From Piscicola geometra (Eukaryota > Annelida > Clitellata > Hirudinida > Piscicolidae), in the NCBI GenBank assembly GCA_943735955.1, contig OX030965.1, positions 3,224,937-3,288,936 on the forward strand: a stretch of DNA of 64,000 nt, written 5' to 3'. The translations under genes were made by a program, and so were the position numbers. Below the pieces are notes generated by a model. The model saw only the letters and a program-made list of their open reading frames with translations, had not been told where the DNA came from and made no database searches. Positions 1 through 37,800 of this stretch are shown here, one piece after another. The first letter of the stretch is position 1. Each line of letters opens with the position of its first letter.

Positions 1-560
1 AGATGACCCTTCTTTAAAGATGTTAGTCTCTGCACTTGTTTTATCTCGAATTGACTATTGTAACTCACTCTATTATAATTTACCTGAATCTACTTTAAAA
101 CCATTAAATAAAGTATTTAATTATGCAGCTAGAGTCGTTAGCCGTACTCCTATTTATCACCACATTACACCCTCTCTCATCTTATTACATTGGCTCCCCC
201 ATCAAATTTAGGATTATATTTAAAATCTGTGTTTTTATGTTTAAATTAAAAAACTCCCCAGTATCCCCAATATACCTCAAATCATTAATATCTCACCCTC
301 ATAGAAGTAACTTAAGATCATCCACTCAAAATCATTATTTCATCCCTTCCATTAATAACTCTTTTGCTAAACGTTCTTTCCATTATGCAGGTCCATATAT
401 TTGGAACTCATTACCTCCTCATTTAACTACTTCTAAATCATGATTTACTTTTCGTAAGGATCTGAAGACATATCTGTTTAACAAATTCATTTACGAGCGC
501 TCTTGAATTTGAAGAAAGAGCGCTATAGAAACCTATTTGATTGATTGATTGATTGAAGTA
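1..560 (+). mobile_element. 3' end of a CR1/L2-like non-LTR retrotransposon (broken)
   Basis: The reading frame at 20-211 gives the C-terminal part of a LINE reverse transcriptase, with the typical SRIDYCNSL and HITPSLILLHWLP blocks. It continues in another frame from about 190 to 443, so the ORF is frameshifted and dead. The sequence then runs into a 3' tail with AGAGCGCTATAGAAACC and a short (TTGA)n repeat at 536-555. The element is cut by the window start. It lies upstream of, or in an intron of, the transporter gene and has the same orientation. Family assignment rests on motif recognition only. Confidence 0.8.
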
Positions 561-804
561 AGGGTGTTGCTGGTTGAACAAGAAAACACGTATGTCGAGA
601 CGTGAAAAACTGATATAAACTCCCACTCGACACGTGATGGAGCTCTCTCCACTGACTGATATCAGTTCATTTCAAGTTTTGGCGACGAATTGTCCGTGCG
701 ACGAATTGTTCTCGACAAATTTCCCGCGACGAATTTTCCTGCGATGAATTACCCTAGAACCCCTACCCTCTTCCCACCCCTCCCTCCTTTCCCCCCACAC
801 ACAG

Positions 805-8235
<7,431 letters not shown>

Positions 8236-8884
8236 TTGGTTGGACTTTTGAGAGGTGAGGTGTCATTGGTCGGATAGTTGGATAGGTAATTGGTTGGAAT
8301 TCGGAGAGGTCATTGGTTGGAATTCGGAGAGGTCATTGGTTGGATAGTTGAGGATGCATTTCTGAGGTTTATAAAGAACTATGAAACTTGGCAGACGATG
8401 TAGCAAGTTGAAAAGAATGGAAGTTCAAATAGGCGAATGATTCGAAAAAACATTTACCAAGTTGTTAACTCGTCAAAGGGAAATGATCTATGTAGTTTAG
8501 ACAGAATTTGAAAAGTTATTCAGATAAATACTCGTATTTGGTTTCTGCATACAGTGTATGATACACTGAAGCTATTTGTACATTCCAATTCTATCTCGAT
8601 AACCGATGCAGTCGCACAATTTTAAATAATTCTTTTTTCAAATGTTCGAAATATAAATATTCTTTCAACTAATTCAAACAAATTCTAAATTGATAAATAC
8701 TGAAATTACTTACTCATTAGTATTTATGTTCTTGGTCAAATTAATAGTATTATTGAAACTCAGTTTATTATTATTGTTCGTCATAATTACCAGATTATTT
8801 TTTGGGAAACTGACGGGGTCTGAACCTTATGCGTGTCTGAACAATCTGGTGTTTTGCGGGAAACTTTATTCCAACTATGGACCA
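8236..8884. other. Intergenic, likely 3' UTR then AT-rich sequence
   Basis: Follows the MFSD4 stop. The first 100 bp contain short direct repeats around GGAATTCGGAGAGGTCATTGG. I see no gene in the rest. Confidence 0.5.
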
Positions 8885-9040
8885 GAGCATGGGCGGCGAT
8901 TCTTGGGGGGTCCTGGGGTCTAGACCCCCCCCTTTTTGGTAGTGAAAAGGTTCACCTTAATGGTAGTGGCCCCAGGTTCAACGTCTATGCTGGGTAAGAC
9001 CCCTTTCCCAAGATTTGCAGCAGATCGCTGCCCCTGGACT
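8885..9040 (+). repeat. Second copy of the dispersed repeat, inverted
   Basis: Reverse-complement match to blocks in 4979-5400: GGGTCTAGACCCCCC with TTTTTGGTAGTG, then GCTGGGTAAGACCCC and CCAAGATTTGCAGCAGATCG. The spacing between blocks is shorter here. Confidence 0.65.
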
Positions 9041-9735
9041 AGAGCGAAGATGCTTCCAGCATGGGTCCCTTCCTACTCATAAACTCACGTTTCATCAAAT
9101 TCATAGTTGCAGAAGACATTCCAAGTTACTCAAAGCCTCTTTGGCTTTCATTTAACCTTTTAAAATCTTGAAATTGGAGTTTTTAATCTAGTGGGTCGTA
9201 TTTATGTTGTCTTCTTGAGATTAAGGCTATGTGTTGCCGTGAATTCTTTAAACCATTCCATACTTGGCTCTTGATGCTATTTAATCAACGCAATTTTTCC
9301 CATTATTTTTAAGTAGTCAAAACTCCTCTGAGATGTGTAGAGGGTGAATGGAGATATCGTATTATGGGACGGCCTCTTAGTGGCATCTACTTTGGGAAAA
9401 CTCGGTTAGACTTTTCCAAGGTTTTCTCAACTGATTCGCTGTATTAGTTATCTTTTAAACCTGCATTGTTGGTCCTTGTGATTCAACTAAGTCTTCTAAG
9501 ACATTTTATCCCATTTGAAGTAATAATATATTTTTATACAAAATACATGGTGCAATTACTATTATAATTTAGTTATCGTTAGACTCTCGCGTATTTGACC
9601 CTTATGAAGAAAAGTTCGAATTTATTAAATTGTTAGTTAATAGTTGCCAAGTTAATCGTATCAAACAACTGTATTCTCTGCTGACATGCCCCAATAACCC
9701 ACATTCGTTTTGCGCATTTTAATGAATTCTTTTGA
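9041..9735. other. Intergenic, no gene seen
   Basis: Moderately AT-rich sequence with no convincing exon, RNA or repeat family that I recognise. Confidence 0.4.
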
Positions 9736-9737
9736 AC

Positions 9738-10285
<548 letters not shown>

Positions 10286-10400
10286 TTCCCAGCATAAGCC
10301 ACTTGCACTCAGCGCTGATAAGCCCATGTCGCCCGAAACTTAAACCATATTTACGTGATTTGATGAAGAGCGCTATAGAAACGTATTTGATTGATAGATT
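10286..10400 (+). mobile_element. LINE 3' tail fragment
   Basis: Carries GAAGAGCGCTATAGAAACG then TATTTGATTGATAG, matching the tail of the element at 1-560 in the same orientation. Only the tail is present. Confidence 0.65.
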
Positions 10401-11391
10401 TATTTGGACATGAATTATAAAATAAAATAAAATTAATTAATTAGTTCCATTTAAATTATGCAAAACCCTAACTGTAATTTAATTTATTTTTATTATCGTC
10501 TGCTGATATTTTTCGCGCCAAATGCGTTTCTTCGTAGGATAGTAAGTGGATGCTTGAGATAGATGCTAATTCTTTAGTCACCCTCGAATACCTTCATGAA
10601 AGATGATATTATTATAATGACTGTCTTGAACTCACTTGCGTCTGTTGTCTTTCCGTGTGTAGAAATAAAAAAGAAAATCCTGTGTTTTTAGCTTTCAAAA
10701 TTTTAATTAATTATAGGAGTTGTTTAAAATTATTTATCATCAATTAATTATTTGATTGAATTATTTTCATTAAGATCGAAAAACTCCGGCACAAATGACG
10801 AAGCTGTAGATGGTAGTTTATTTGAACAAGGCATGAATCATGATATACGGAAACAGTATTTTTTTAAAAAGCAAAACAAGAAGAAAGTATTATGAGAAAT
10901 TGAACCGTTTCTTTTTCTAATTTACATAATAAGACTTAAAGCTGCCTCCTAGGCCATAGCATGAAATAATGAACTAAGGTTGGTCAACTGGCATGATCAA
11001 AAACGCAAAAGAAAAAACTCTACAATTCAATCTGATCTGCATCCTAAAACAAGTAACACCACGCTGTAGGAAGAATATCAGCAGCTAGAAATCACCATTT
11101 CTCCCTACAAAAACTCTCCTCTTCCACCACCATCACCACTACCAAAACCTCTCCACCCCACTACAAGACACAACCTTACATCAGGCCACCACAAGACACC
11201 CCCTTGACATCAGCCCATTAGCAGATAAAACTTTGACACATCACCTTCACACCACCTTGGCACACCATCTCTGACACCACCTTCACACCTCCACTGACAA
11301 ACCCCCTCTCACACACCCCCACCAGCCACAGACTCCCCCCGCCACTCCCCCCCACCGCCACCACTCCCCCCCCCCCACTCCTGTCTTCCAC
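10401..11391. other. Intergenic and FLII 3' flank
   Basis: AT-rich, then from about 11100 C/A-rich sequence leading to the FLII stop codon. On the minus strand this is G/T-rich sequence just downstream of the stop. No gene seen. Confidence 0.4.
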
Positions 11392-28244
<16,853 letters not shown>

Positions 28245-28514
28245 GATTACCGGTTTCTTGAAATATAATTCTTAGTAACTTTAAACTTAAGTATTATTTA
28301 CGTTATTTAAGCTATCCTTGGTTTAAAATACATATTTTATATAATAATCTTAGTATTTAAAGTGGAAGCTATAAGATTTTTTAAATTTGAAAAAAGTTTT
28401 TAAAACTGTATTTTTATACTAAATATTTATTGAATATCATCTTTTCCAAGGAAAAGTCGTCTGCTTTAGTGTGAAAATTAATCAGGAATGAGAACTAGAA
28501 GAAACAAATAAGAA
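28245..28514. promoter_or_regulatory. Head-to-head promoter interval (FLII / Ig-membrane gene)
   Basis: Only 270 bp separate the two start codons, which are read in opposite directions. The interval is AT-rich with no repeat. The boundaries of any shared promoter are inferred. Confidence 0.5.
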
Positions 28515-31504
28515 ATGGGGAAATTCAATTTTTCGCAGAATATTTTCATACTTTCTATTTATATCCTCTCAACATTCAGTACAGATTTGATATATGAATT
28601 CAAAAAAGCTAAAGAACCAACTACAAGAACGATCTATGTTAGGTTAGGATCCCAGATCCACTTCTCTTGTTTTATAATGACTGAAAATGACAGAAATTAT
28701 GGAAGACTGGTGGCTTTGTTAAACAACGCCAACTGGAAGGGTCCTAGAGGCAACATACTGATGCCAGGCCTTATCGAATCAAACCGAATCCACATCGATG
28801 AGCTGAAAACTTTGAGGGTTTGAATTTGAAAGATCAAGTAGAAAATATTCTATCAATAATTAAAAAGTCTCAAATTATAAATAATTTTAGTCCAAAACCA
28901 TTCGCATTTATGATTAAATTAATCTCTAGATCTTCAAAGCCATCCTCAAAGACACTGGAGAGTACAAGTGCGTCATCTTAAAGAGTGGCAGCAAGACTGT
29001 AGAGCACACAGTGGACCTTCTGGTCTACACCGTGCCTGAAGTCGCCCTGGAAACACCCTTTGTCTTCAAGGTTGACGCTTTCTTTAACCGTCAAGAGTTG
29101 ATCAAATGCATACATTGAATAAGTATCAAAGTATAATAAAATTAAAAACTAGGCGCAATATAACCCAAAGGTGCTGGGTAACTGCAAGCACAACATGCAC
29201 AAGATGGCTCCAATGGCTGAGCACGTGTACAACCACTTGTGTGGAACGCACGACGACCCGAACCGAGAGTACATGAGTGTGTGCCTTTCTACTCTTCGTG
29301 TTTCTCTTATGCGTATGCCTTCATCTATAGAAGCGTACAATATTAAGACTAAATTTTTCATTTTCTCGAGAATTTTATATATTCAAGCCGTGGAAAAAAA
29401 GGCCTTCTGACTTCTTTTCTTTGCCTGCTCGATGATGATGATGATGATGATGATAATGATGATGATGATGATGATGATGATATTTTAAATACCTTCAACA
29501 CCTTCTTTAGAAACTTGTCAGTTCAACTTGTCGATGGTGTGTCAGCCTTACAAGACTTACGAGTCGATAATGATGGAGGAGAACGACCATTTGAAAAAGC
29601 ACCTCGAACACAACATCAGCACTGTAGTCAACAAAACGCACTCGAAAATGTTCTTCATGAAGTTCAAAGACGACAAAGAAATGTCGGTGGAGTTTTGCTT
29701 TAATGAAATCATGTGAAATAAGTACATTTATTTATTTATTTCATACATTTTTTAAAAATGTGGAAGAAATAACTTTTCTAAAGTTTTAAATAATAATTTT
29801 TATTCGCCTCGGATGTACAGTAACGAAACAAGAATACTCAGTAAGAACACGACAGTTGGAGGTGAGAGTAGCGACTCTGAAGAAGATGACGACTCGCCAG
29901 ACTACGACGATTATAAGCAGGAAGAATCGGAAGAAAGTGAAGAAACTGCAGCAGGAGGAAGGAAAAGAAGCGTTGATGCGACTGAGGATAAGAGCCCGTA
30001 TCTGTATGACCAGAGCACAGTAAAGGATGATAATTACCCAACTTTTGAGCCCCTTCCCTCCCCTAGCACCTTGAACCCCATGGATTACCCTGAACTCACC
30101 GTCTCATCCACCCTGGGCACCACCACGCGTGGATTCGAAACAATCCTCGATCCAAAAGAAAAAGAACTCCAGAAGATGAACGAGGTATTCAGTGAGGAGA
30201 ACAAGAGAGACTTGGTGGTGATGTACGTCCTCAAGATTCCAGACCCCCTCTTCGACCCACCCGACTGCGAGAACGACTGTCTCCTGCGGCTAAAGATCTA
30301 CGAGATCTCTTGGCACTCGGACACCATCGTTGAACTGCTCGAGTTCATCCAACTGCTGCCCTCACTGCCCTCTGGAGTGGCCCTCATGCCAGAGACTGTC
30401 TTCAAAGGTCGCATAACGAAAATAAAATAAATAAAAACAATTTTTGAGTATTTGAAATTTCATAATAACTCAAATAAACGATTTATGAATAAAATATTGT
30501 GTTTTCTATACAAACCTTTCGAATACCCTTCCAATAACCACACTTTCCCCCGAATCCCAACCATGATAGCCCCTCCAGGCCGACTGGTGCTCTACTGCAA
30601 GCCAGGCTTCTTCATCTCGGGCAACTACTGCTTGCCATGCGTCCCAGGCTCCCACAACGACCTCTACTACTACTCCACCTGCAAGGCTTGTCCACTCAAC
30701 ACCTTCCAGGAGGAGTATGGAAAGAAAGTCGGTGGTGGTTATCGCTTAAGATATGACGAAAGATTTTTAATAAGGAATATAATTTTTTTTAATTAGAAAA
30801 ACGAAGGCTTTGTTTTATAAGAAAATAACCTTAACTCTTTATAAACTTTTTATTTATTATTAATTTTTAATTATTAATTTAAATATAAATTAGTTGAAGT
30901 TTTTTTTCTTTTCTACAAATCTCCCAAGCAGACGTGTGACAGTTGTCCCGAAGACATGAAGACGAAAGTGCAGGTGGGTTCTTACCGGTCATCCGACTGC
31001 TACTACGTCGGCAAGGAGCAGACGTATCCGCAGATCGTCTTCAGCATCATCATCAGGACCACCGTTTCCTTCTTCACCTGTTGCGCCTGCATTTACGCCT
31101 TGATCGCATGCGTCAACTACGTCAGAGGGAGGAAAGATTCGAATGCTGAGTTGACCGGCAAGATGGAGCAGATGGAGAGGCATTTGGAGGAGGCTGCTGC
31201 TGCTGCGGAGGATGAGGAGATGGTGGGGGCGAAGTTGAATGAGGCAACAAATGAGATTAAAGCTGGAACAAGTAACAACAACAACAACATTAACGCAAGC
31301 AACATCAAAAACACAAGAAGAAGCAACAAGATCAACACAAGGTACAACATGAACACAAGCAGCAGCAGTAGCAGCGACGACGAATGTGTGGAGCTGCCAG
31401 AACATCAGCCACTCATGGGCAGGAAGGACAGACTGCACACAAGTAAGAAGACAAATAATGCATTCAGCATGGACGAGGAAGGAATGAAAAGATATCATGA
31501 CTGA
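28515..31504 (+). CDS. Ig-domain, cysteine-rich single-pass membrane protein (ZPBP/Sp38-like)
   Basis: Exons: 28515-28817, 28930-29070, 29153-29276, 29511-29712, 29821-30407, 30570-30727, 30932-31504. Phases join to 2088 nt, 695 aa. It begins MGKFNFSQNIFILSIYIL, a likely signal peptide. An Ig-like stretch has IHFSCF and DTGEYKCVI. A region follows with cysteines in CKHNMHKM, HLCGTHDD and KTCQFNL. Next comes a long acidic, S/T-rich segment encoded by exon 5, then a GCC2/GCC3-like module (YCKPGFF, YCLPCVPGS, CKACPLNTF, CDSCPED). A membrane helix (IIIRTTVSFFTCCACIYALI) precedes a charged Q/E-rich tail. Order and the Ig plus CxPG pattern resemble zona-pellucida-binding proteins of the sperm acrosome, but those lack this C-terminal helix and tail. 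Function is therefore only suggested. The acceptor of exon 5 could lie about 20 bp further on. Confidence 0.6.
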
Positions 31505-31943
31505 GATGGCTGCCTATAAGGAGAATTCAAATATAATTAATATAGATATTATATAGTCGGCACGTTAATAATACTCGTCGTTGTATTGTATTGTATATAG
31601 TTAATGTATCGAATTTATTAATATCAAGAGGCTATTTAAGGTTTATTCAATCAGAAAGTTTCTTCAAAGTTTATAGCATTTCTTGGCAAAAGACTTGAAA
31701 GTGTGAGAAGAAGCCACAAAAGTATTCAATCAGAAGCCAAAAAGATCTCAAAACTAGAGTTTCAAACGGGTCAACTGCCTTTTGAGTATCACACAGAGAA
31801 GATATCAGATTAAATGAAACACCCGATCATTATCATCACCGTATGTTAGTCTGTTAATGAATGTATCGGTAGAGGATGAAATATTTCAGAGTGATGAGGA
31901 TGATGATGAAGATGCTGATGGTTGTAGTAGTAGTGTTTGGGAG
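31505..31943. other. Convergent 3' interval
   Basis: Between the Ig-membrane gene stop and the rhodanese gene stop. Probably holds both 3' UTRs. No other feature seen. Confidence 0.4.
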
Positions 31944-33241
31944 TCAGGCTGTTGCTTCCTGTTGCTTCTTCTTCCATTCTTCATAGCCACCCGGGTAGTA
32001 CCTGCATCTTTATGGGATGATGGATGGATGGATATAATGGTGTATGGAGAGATTGTGGTGGATGTAGATGGATGAATGAATTGTGGATGAAAATGGGAGA
32101 TTTAAGAGTGACAGATCAGGTTTAGAGAATTTTGTAACTTTAATTTTAAGGTTTAATAAACATTTAGGACTAAAAGGTGATGCAAATAGAAAATATAGTT
32201 TCATCTGTATTTTTCATGAAGCATCAAAACTAGTTTCTACCTCATCTGCCAACCCCTCCACCCCTACTTGGTATGTACCCCATACCAACCACACCACCCC
32301 CCACAATGAGGGTAACCACCCTGCCAACCACCTAACCTCACCATAGCAACCACTCTACCACCATACCAACCACTCGACCACCTACTTGGTGTAGCCCATC
32401 TTATGGGCGATCTCCACAGCAGACGCTCCCTTGACCGACGCAAGTCCATAAAAGACCACCATGTTCGACACCGTGGTGGTCGGTTTCTCAACTTTAAATT
32501 CACTTTTGAACTCTTCCTCTGACATCGCCAGACTGCTCTTCAGCTTACTTACTGAGGGTTTTACGAATTAAATAAAATTGAAATAAAAAATTAGATTATT
32601 ATTTTTTTTTTAATTTTTCGAAATTAAGTTTTTTTTCTTTTATATAATTTTTTATATTTTAATTTAGTTAATATTAATGTTTATTAAACTATAGAACAAA
32701 CAGGGCAGGTTGATGGCTGATGGAAGCATTCCAGTCTGAGCCACCTCGCAAGGCTCTCGAACGTCAAACAAAAACTTCTCCTCTACCTTCATGAACGCCT
32801 TGAGGTCATCAAAGGAAATCTCATTCTTCTTCACTGATGCCTTCTCTTCCTTTTTCTCTGCTTTGGCTGCATTTGAAATGTGATTTTTTGAATTATATAT
32901 ATTATTTAGTTAAATTTTAATAATTAAAAATGTATTACGATGTGTTTACATGTTTGTACAGAGCTGCTAAGAAAGCTTTTGCAGGAGTTGTAGTATAACA
33001 GGTTGAAGACATCTTTTGATCTTTGTAACACTTTTGAAAAATTTGTGAGTAAATCAGATTTTTTGTAGTGCCCTCCAAACTTCGAAATCACCAGACATCT
33101 CTTAGACTGGCTTGAAACATTTTCAGTCTGGCAAGCCCCCAATTGATTTTGGCAAACAGCTTTTCGAAAAACTCCGTTAAGACAACGATTCTCGGTAATG
33201 GCAACAGCCCTCGTTAAGGCCGGTACCAAATAATTCGACAT
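31944..33241 (-). CDS. Rhodanese-domain (TSTD1-like) protein without catalytic cysteine
   Basis: Minus exons: 32950-33241, 32702-32866, 32386-32551, 31944-32001. Phases match, giving 681 nt and 226 aa. The N-terminal ~95 residues are rich in K/R/S/N and poor in acids, and could be a mitochondrial targeting region. A K/E linker leads into the rhodanese fold: ISFDDLKAF, FLFDVREPCEVAQTG, AINLPLSKLKSSLAMSEEEF, VVFYGLASVKGASAVEIAHK and a final YYPGGYEEW. In active sulfurtransferases the VVFY strand is followed by the nucleophilic cysteine. Aligned without gaps to TSTD1-type loops, the residue here is glycine. It is probably a non-catalytic member. The penultimate exon runs into an in-frame TAG if unspliced, but a good GTAGGT donor removes it. 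Confidence 0.8.
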
Positions 33242-34862
33242 GCTCTGAAATTAAAGCTTAAAGTCAATAACAGCTTACTCTTTTGCATTAAAACCCATAA
33301 AAATATGATTTTTTAAATCATAAGTGTACGAACAACATTTTTTTATGAAATAAAACATATCACTTACTTAGGAAAACAGAAAAACCTAGACGTTAAAAAC
33401 AGATATTTTTTCACCAAAGACACCTTTACGTATTTTTAAGGACGGTGATCCATTATGTAGTTATTATTTTATAAAGAAAAAATAATTAGTAATTTCAAGA
33501 GTTAATATCTTTCAAAAAAATTAAGTAAGGCTATGAAAAATGAAAAGAAAATATAATAGATTACTAACTAATTTTGCACAGCCTCTCAAAGATTTAATCC
33601 AGAGTGGGACATAAAAAGAATTCAGCAATTAAAAAACTTGAAACTTATTACGTCCAATTAAGAGGTGGCTCATTAAGTTATTTTATTGATGCTTTATATT
33701 GTAATTGTGTAATTATTATGAACCCCTCTTTTTCCTCCCCCCCACAAAAAAACTAAATCAAAGTTTAACATTTAACCGTGAGCATTGTTTAGCTTAATTG
33801 AAGATAATGATTAGTTGATACAGCAGTGATGAAAATAGTGAAAGCTGAGGTGCAGTTCGATCAATCGAGAGAGGGAGACAACACATTTTCGGAGAATTAA
33901 TTCGTTTTTCAGAGTTCAAGTGTCTTGCCCTGTGAAAAGAGAGGAATTAAAACTTTTCAAATTTTGTATAAAAAAAAACTAAACAAGTTGTTATAAGAGT
34001 TGATTTTGAAAATAATATTTGAAGTTTTACTACAAAATGAATAGAATCACAAAAAGATTGTTAAACTCATTTATTTCATATTAAATTTCCAAACACTGAA
34101 AAGCAAAAATGCATTTTTAAAACAATGAGGTTTTAAAATAAAAATATCCATCAACGAAAGGCAGTTTTGAAGGCACTTTCAATGTAGCACTGCATTCAAC
34201 AAGTAAATCTGATAAGCCTTTGGAGCCTTTATAGAATTTCTTGCATAAAAAAATGGCGAAAATGCTAAAAGGTGAAGAATAGAAAAGCCATAAGTTTGAA
34301 TAGGATGAGCTTCTTGGTAATGAAATATTCAATGATCAAACCAAGGCGAAAACAGCTGTTACTATATTCAAGTCATTTTGAAAGACACAAAAGGCGTGAA
34401 CACGATTGCTAGAGAACAGTGAACAAATAGAGTTGATGAAAACAGCAAACAAATAAAATTTAAACCTTCTAAAAAAGCAACATAAACTATGACTTTAAGG
34501 AAGAAAACATCAAAAATATCTGAGATAAATGATAGATTGTATACAATTGTATGCGGAATACACGAAATTTCCTGTATGCCAACCAACATTCAGTAATATT
34601 CAATGGTATCTTAGGTATTTCTGAGTCTCTATTTATGTATGTGAATTTTTGTATGGATGTATGTGGATTTATGTGAATGTGTGTGTGTGTATGTATGTAT
34701 GTATGTATGTATGTATGTATGTATGTATGTATGTACGTACGTACGTATGTATGTATGTATGTACGTACGTATGTATGTATGTATGTATGTATGTATGTAT
34801 GTACGTACGTATGTATGTTTGAATGAATGTATGTATGTATGTGTGCACGTATATATGTATGT
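33242..34862. other. AT-rich interval between two minus-strand genes
   Basis: 1.6 kb upstream of the rhodanese gene and downstream of the endophilin stop. I looked here for SH3-domain exons (ALYDY-type motif) and saw none. The last 190 bp is an ATGT/ACGT repeat. No gene recognised. Confidence 0.4.
34675..34858. repeat. (ATGT)n with ACGTACGT blocks
   Basis: Tetranucleotide repeat with three GTACGTACGTA-type self-complementary blocks near 34733-34745, 34762-34770 and 34802-34810. It starts just past the endophilin stop codon. Confidence 0.9.
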
Positions 34863-37800
34863 TCACATCTTCTGCAGCTCCTGCACGAGGGAGGTGGTGT
34901 ACTGGAGGCAGAGGTCGTGGTAGTTGCGTTGTGCTATGAAGAACTCCTCGAGACACTTGGTGTGGTGCGTCTGTGCGTGCGTGCGTGGGGGAGGGTGGAG
35001 TTTTGTGTGGTGGGTATATAATCATCATCATCACCACGACCACCATCATCATCACCACCACCGCCATCATCATCATCATCACCGACTCACGTGGGTACTG
35101 GAGAGACCAAGAAGGAGATGCTTCAGCACCTCGAGTTGCCTCTCATAGGCCGTCTTGTAGATCGCCAACTCTGGCTCCAGCTGGTGGTGGTGGTGATGAT
35201 GATGATAGTTGTGGTGGTGGTAGTGGTTGTGGTTAGTGGTATTTGTGGTTGGGATGATGCTTGTGGTAGTGGTGGTTGTGGTAGTAGTTGTGGTCTTTGT
35301 GGTAATGGTAGTAGTTGTGGTAATGATAGTGGTACTAGTGTTCATTTGGTGGTGGTGGTAAAAGCAGCTTTGGTGAGAATGGTAGTAGTTTTGGTGTTGG
35401 GAGTGGTGGTGGTAGTAGTGGTAATGGTAGTGTTGTTGTTGGTTGTGGTCGCGAGATTTTTCATTTTCAGCACTTAATTGTTTATTTATTTGTAATAATA
35501 ATAATAATCATGATTTATTTCTTAATTTTCTAATTTAAATCAGTTTTCAAATGTATTAAATGAAAATTATAAATATAATGAAGATGGTGATGTTGATGAA
35601 GCTGGGGATGATGGTTGGATGGGTGATAGTAATGATGATATGATGGTTGGATGGGTGATGGTGATGATGATGATGCGATGATGGTTGGATGGGTGATGAT
35701 GATGATGCAATGATGGTTGGATGGGTGATGATGATGATGATGATGATATGATGATGGTTGGATGGGTGATAATGATGATAATGAAGATGATGATGGTTGG
35801 ATGGGTGATGGTGATAATGATGATAATGAAGATGATGATGGTTGGATGGGTGATAATGATGATAATGAAGATGATGATGGTTGGATGGATGATGGTGATA
35901 ATGATGATAATGAAGATGATGATGGTTGGATGGATGATGGTGATAATGATGATAATGAAGATGATGATGGTTGGATGGGTGATGATGATGATATGATGAT
36001 GGTTGGATGGGTGATGATGATGATAATGATGATGATGATGGTTGGATGGGTGATGGTGATAATGATGATATAGTGGTTGGATGGGTGATGGTGATGATGA
36101 TGCGATAATGGTTGGATGGGTGATAATGATGATGGTGATGATGATGGTGATGGTGATGATGATTGATTTCTAATAATAACTCCGACGAGGAAAGAGTCGG
36201 CGGTGCGCTTGACTTTGTTCCTGAATGAGTCGTAGTCGAGCCTCTTCTCCTCCAAGATCTGCCTCTCCCTCTGTGCTCGTGGGTGGGTGGGTGGATGGGT
36301 GGGTGGGTGGATGGGTGGGTGGATGGGTGGATGGGTGGGTGGGTGGATGAGTGGGATAGATGGGTGGGTGGGCGGATGGATGGGTGGGTGGACGAATGAA
36401 TGGATGGACGGGTGGATAAATAGATGGGTGGATGGATGGGTGGGTGGGTGCATGAATGGGTGGATGGATGGGTGGGTGCATGAATGGATGGGTGGATGGA
36501 TTGATGGGTTTACAGTGGGTGTGTGGGTGAGTTTACAGTACATGCATGAGTGGGTTCATGGGTTAACAGTGCATGGATGCATGGATGGGTGGGTGAATGG
36601 ATGTGTTTACCATGGATGCATGGGTGGATTGGTGGGTGGGTGAATGGATGGGTTTTCATTACATGGGTGAGTTGATGTTGCAACAGTGCAAGAGCGGGTT
36701 TACAGTGCTACCCCACCCTCCTGACCATTCTACTCATCCATCTCACCACCCATCACACACACTCAACCCTTCCAACCTCCACCCCCCTCCATCCCATCCC
36801 ACATCCACTCCCCCATCCCATCCAATATCCACCCACTCCCACCTGGATAGTCTTCATCTCCCCGTCGAGGAAGGACTTTAGAGGGTTGATGAGGCAGTTC
36901 AGAGCCGTCTGGGTCATCGAGCGGTGGGCGTCTGCTATCTAGGGTGGTGGTGGTGGTAAGGATGATGATGATGATGATTATGTGGTGATGATGGTGGTAG
37001 TGATGATTATGGCAATGTAAAAATAATGTTGGTTAGATGATGATTTTGAAAGTGATGAGTACAAATCGACAAATTCAAAAGTTAGTTTATAATCAATTTT
37101 GAAGGATTTATAAAATCATCATCATTAGCATCATCTTATTAGCATTCCACCTGAGTGCAATTGAAATTACCTTTCTCTCTGCATCCCCACACATTGTTAA
37201 AGCTCCACCTTATAATGATGAAGATGATGAATATAATAATAGTGGTGGTGATAATGATGATGATGAAGATGATGATGAAGATGATGATGAAGATGATGAT
37301 GAAGATGATGATGAAGATAATGATGAACATGGTGATGAAGATGATGATGACAAAAATGAAGATGAAGGTGACGATGATAATTATGACAATTTCAATGACA
37401 AGAAAAACTGAGGAAAAAAATTATTACTTTTGTAAAAATAAATTGCAGAAAAAAGTTTAATAATGTGTAAAAACGGATTAGGCAAAGAAAAGCTACCCAA
37501 AAGCGGTTGGTTGCACCCTTGGAACTCCTGTCCAGCCTGTTGCATCACAGTGGCCAGCGAATCAAACTCAGTCGTTTTGAGAGTCTTTGCGTCAAAAACC
37601 TTGTTTTGCAAACGGGTAGCTGTGAATGAAGGAATTAGAACTAAAATGTTGATTCATATGAATATTTTAAAATATAAAAAATAACTATCTTAAAATATAT
37701 AAAATAACTATTTTAAAATATATAAAATAACTATTTTAAAATATATAAAATAACTATTTTAAAATATATAAAATAACTATTTTATAATATATAAAATAAC

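Noticed and set aside
8690..8923. 77-codon hydrophobic ORF
   Set aside because: It runs into the dispersed repeat and has no splice or homology support.
33900..34860. SH3 domain exons for endophilin-B
   Set aside because: Searched by eye on the minus strand for ALYDY and WW motifs and found none.
35530..36543. 337-codon His/Pro/Ser-rich minus-strand ORF
   Set aside because: It is made of the two intron minisatellites. Only 36181-36270 within it is endophilin coding sequence.
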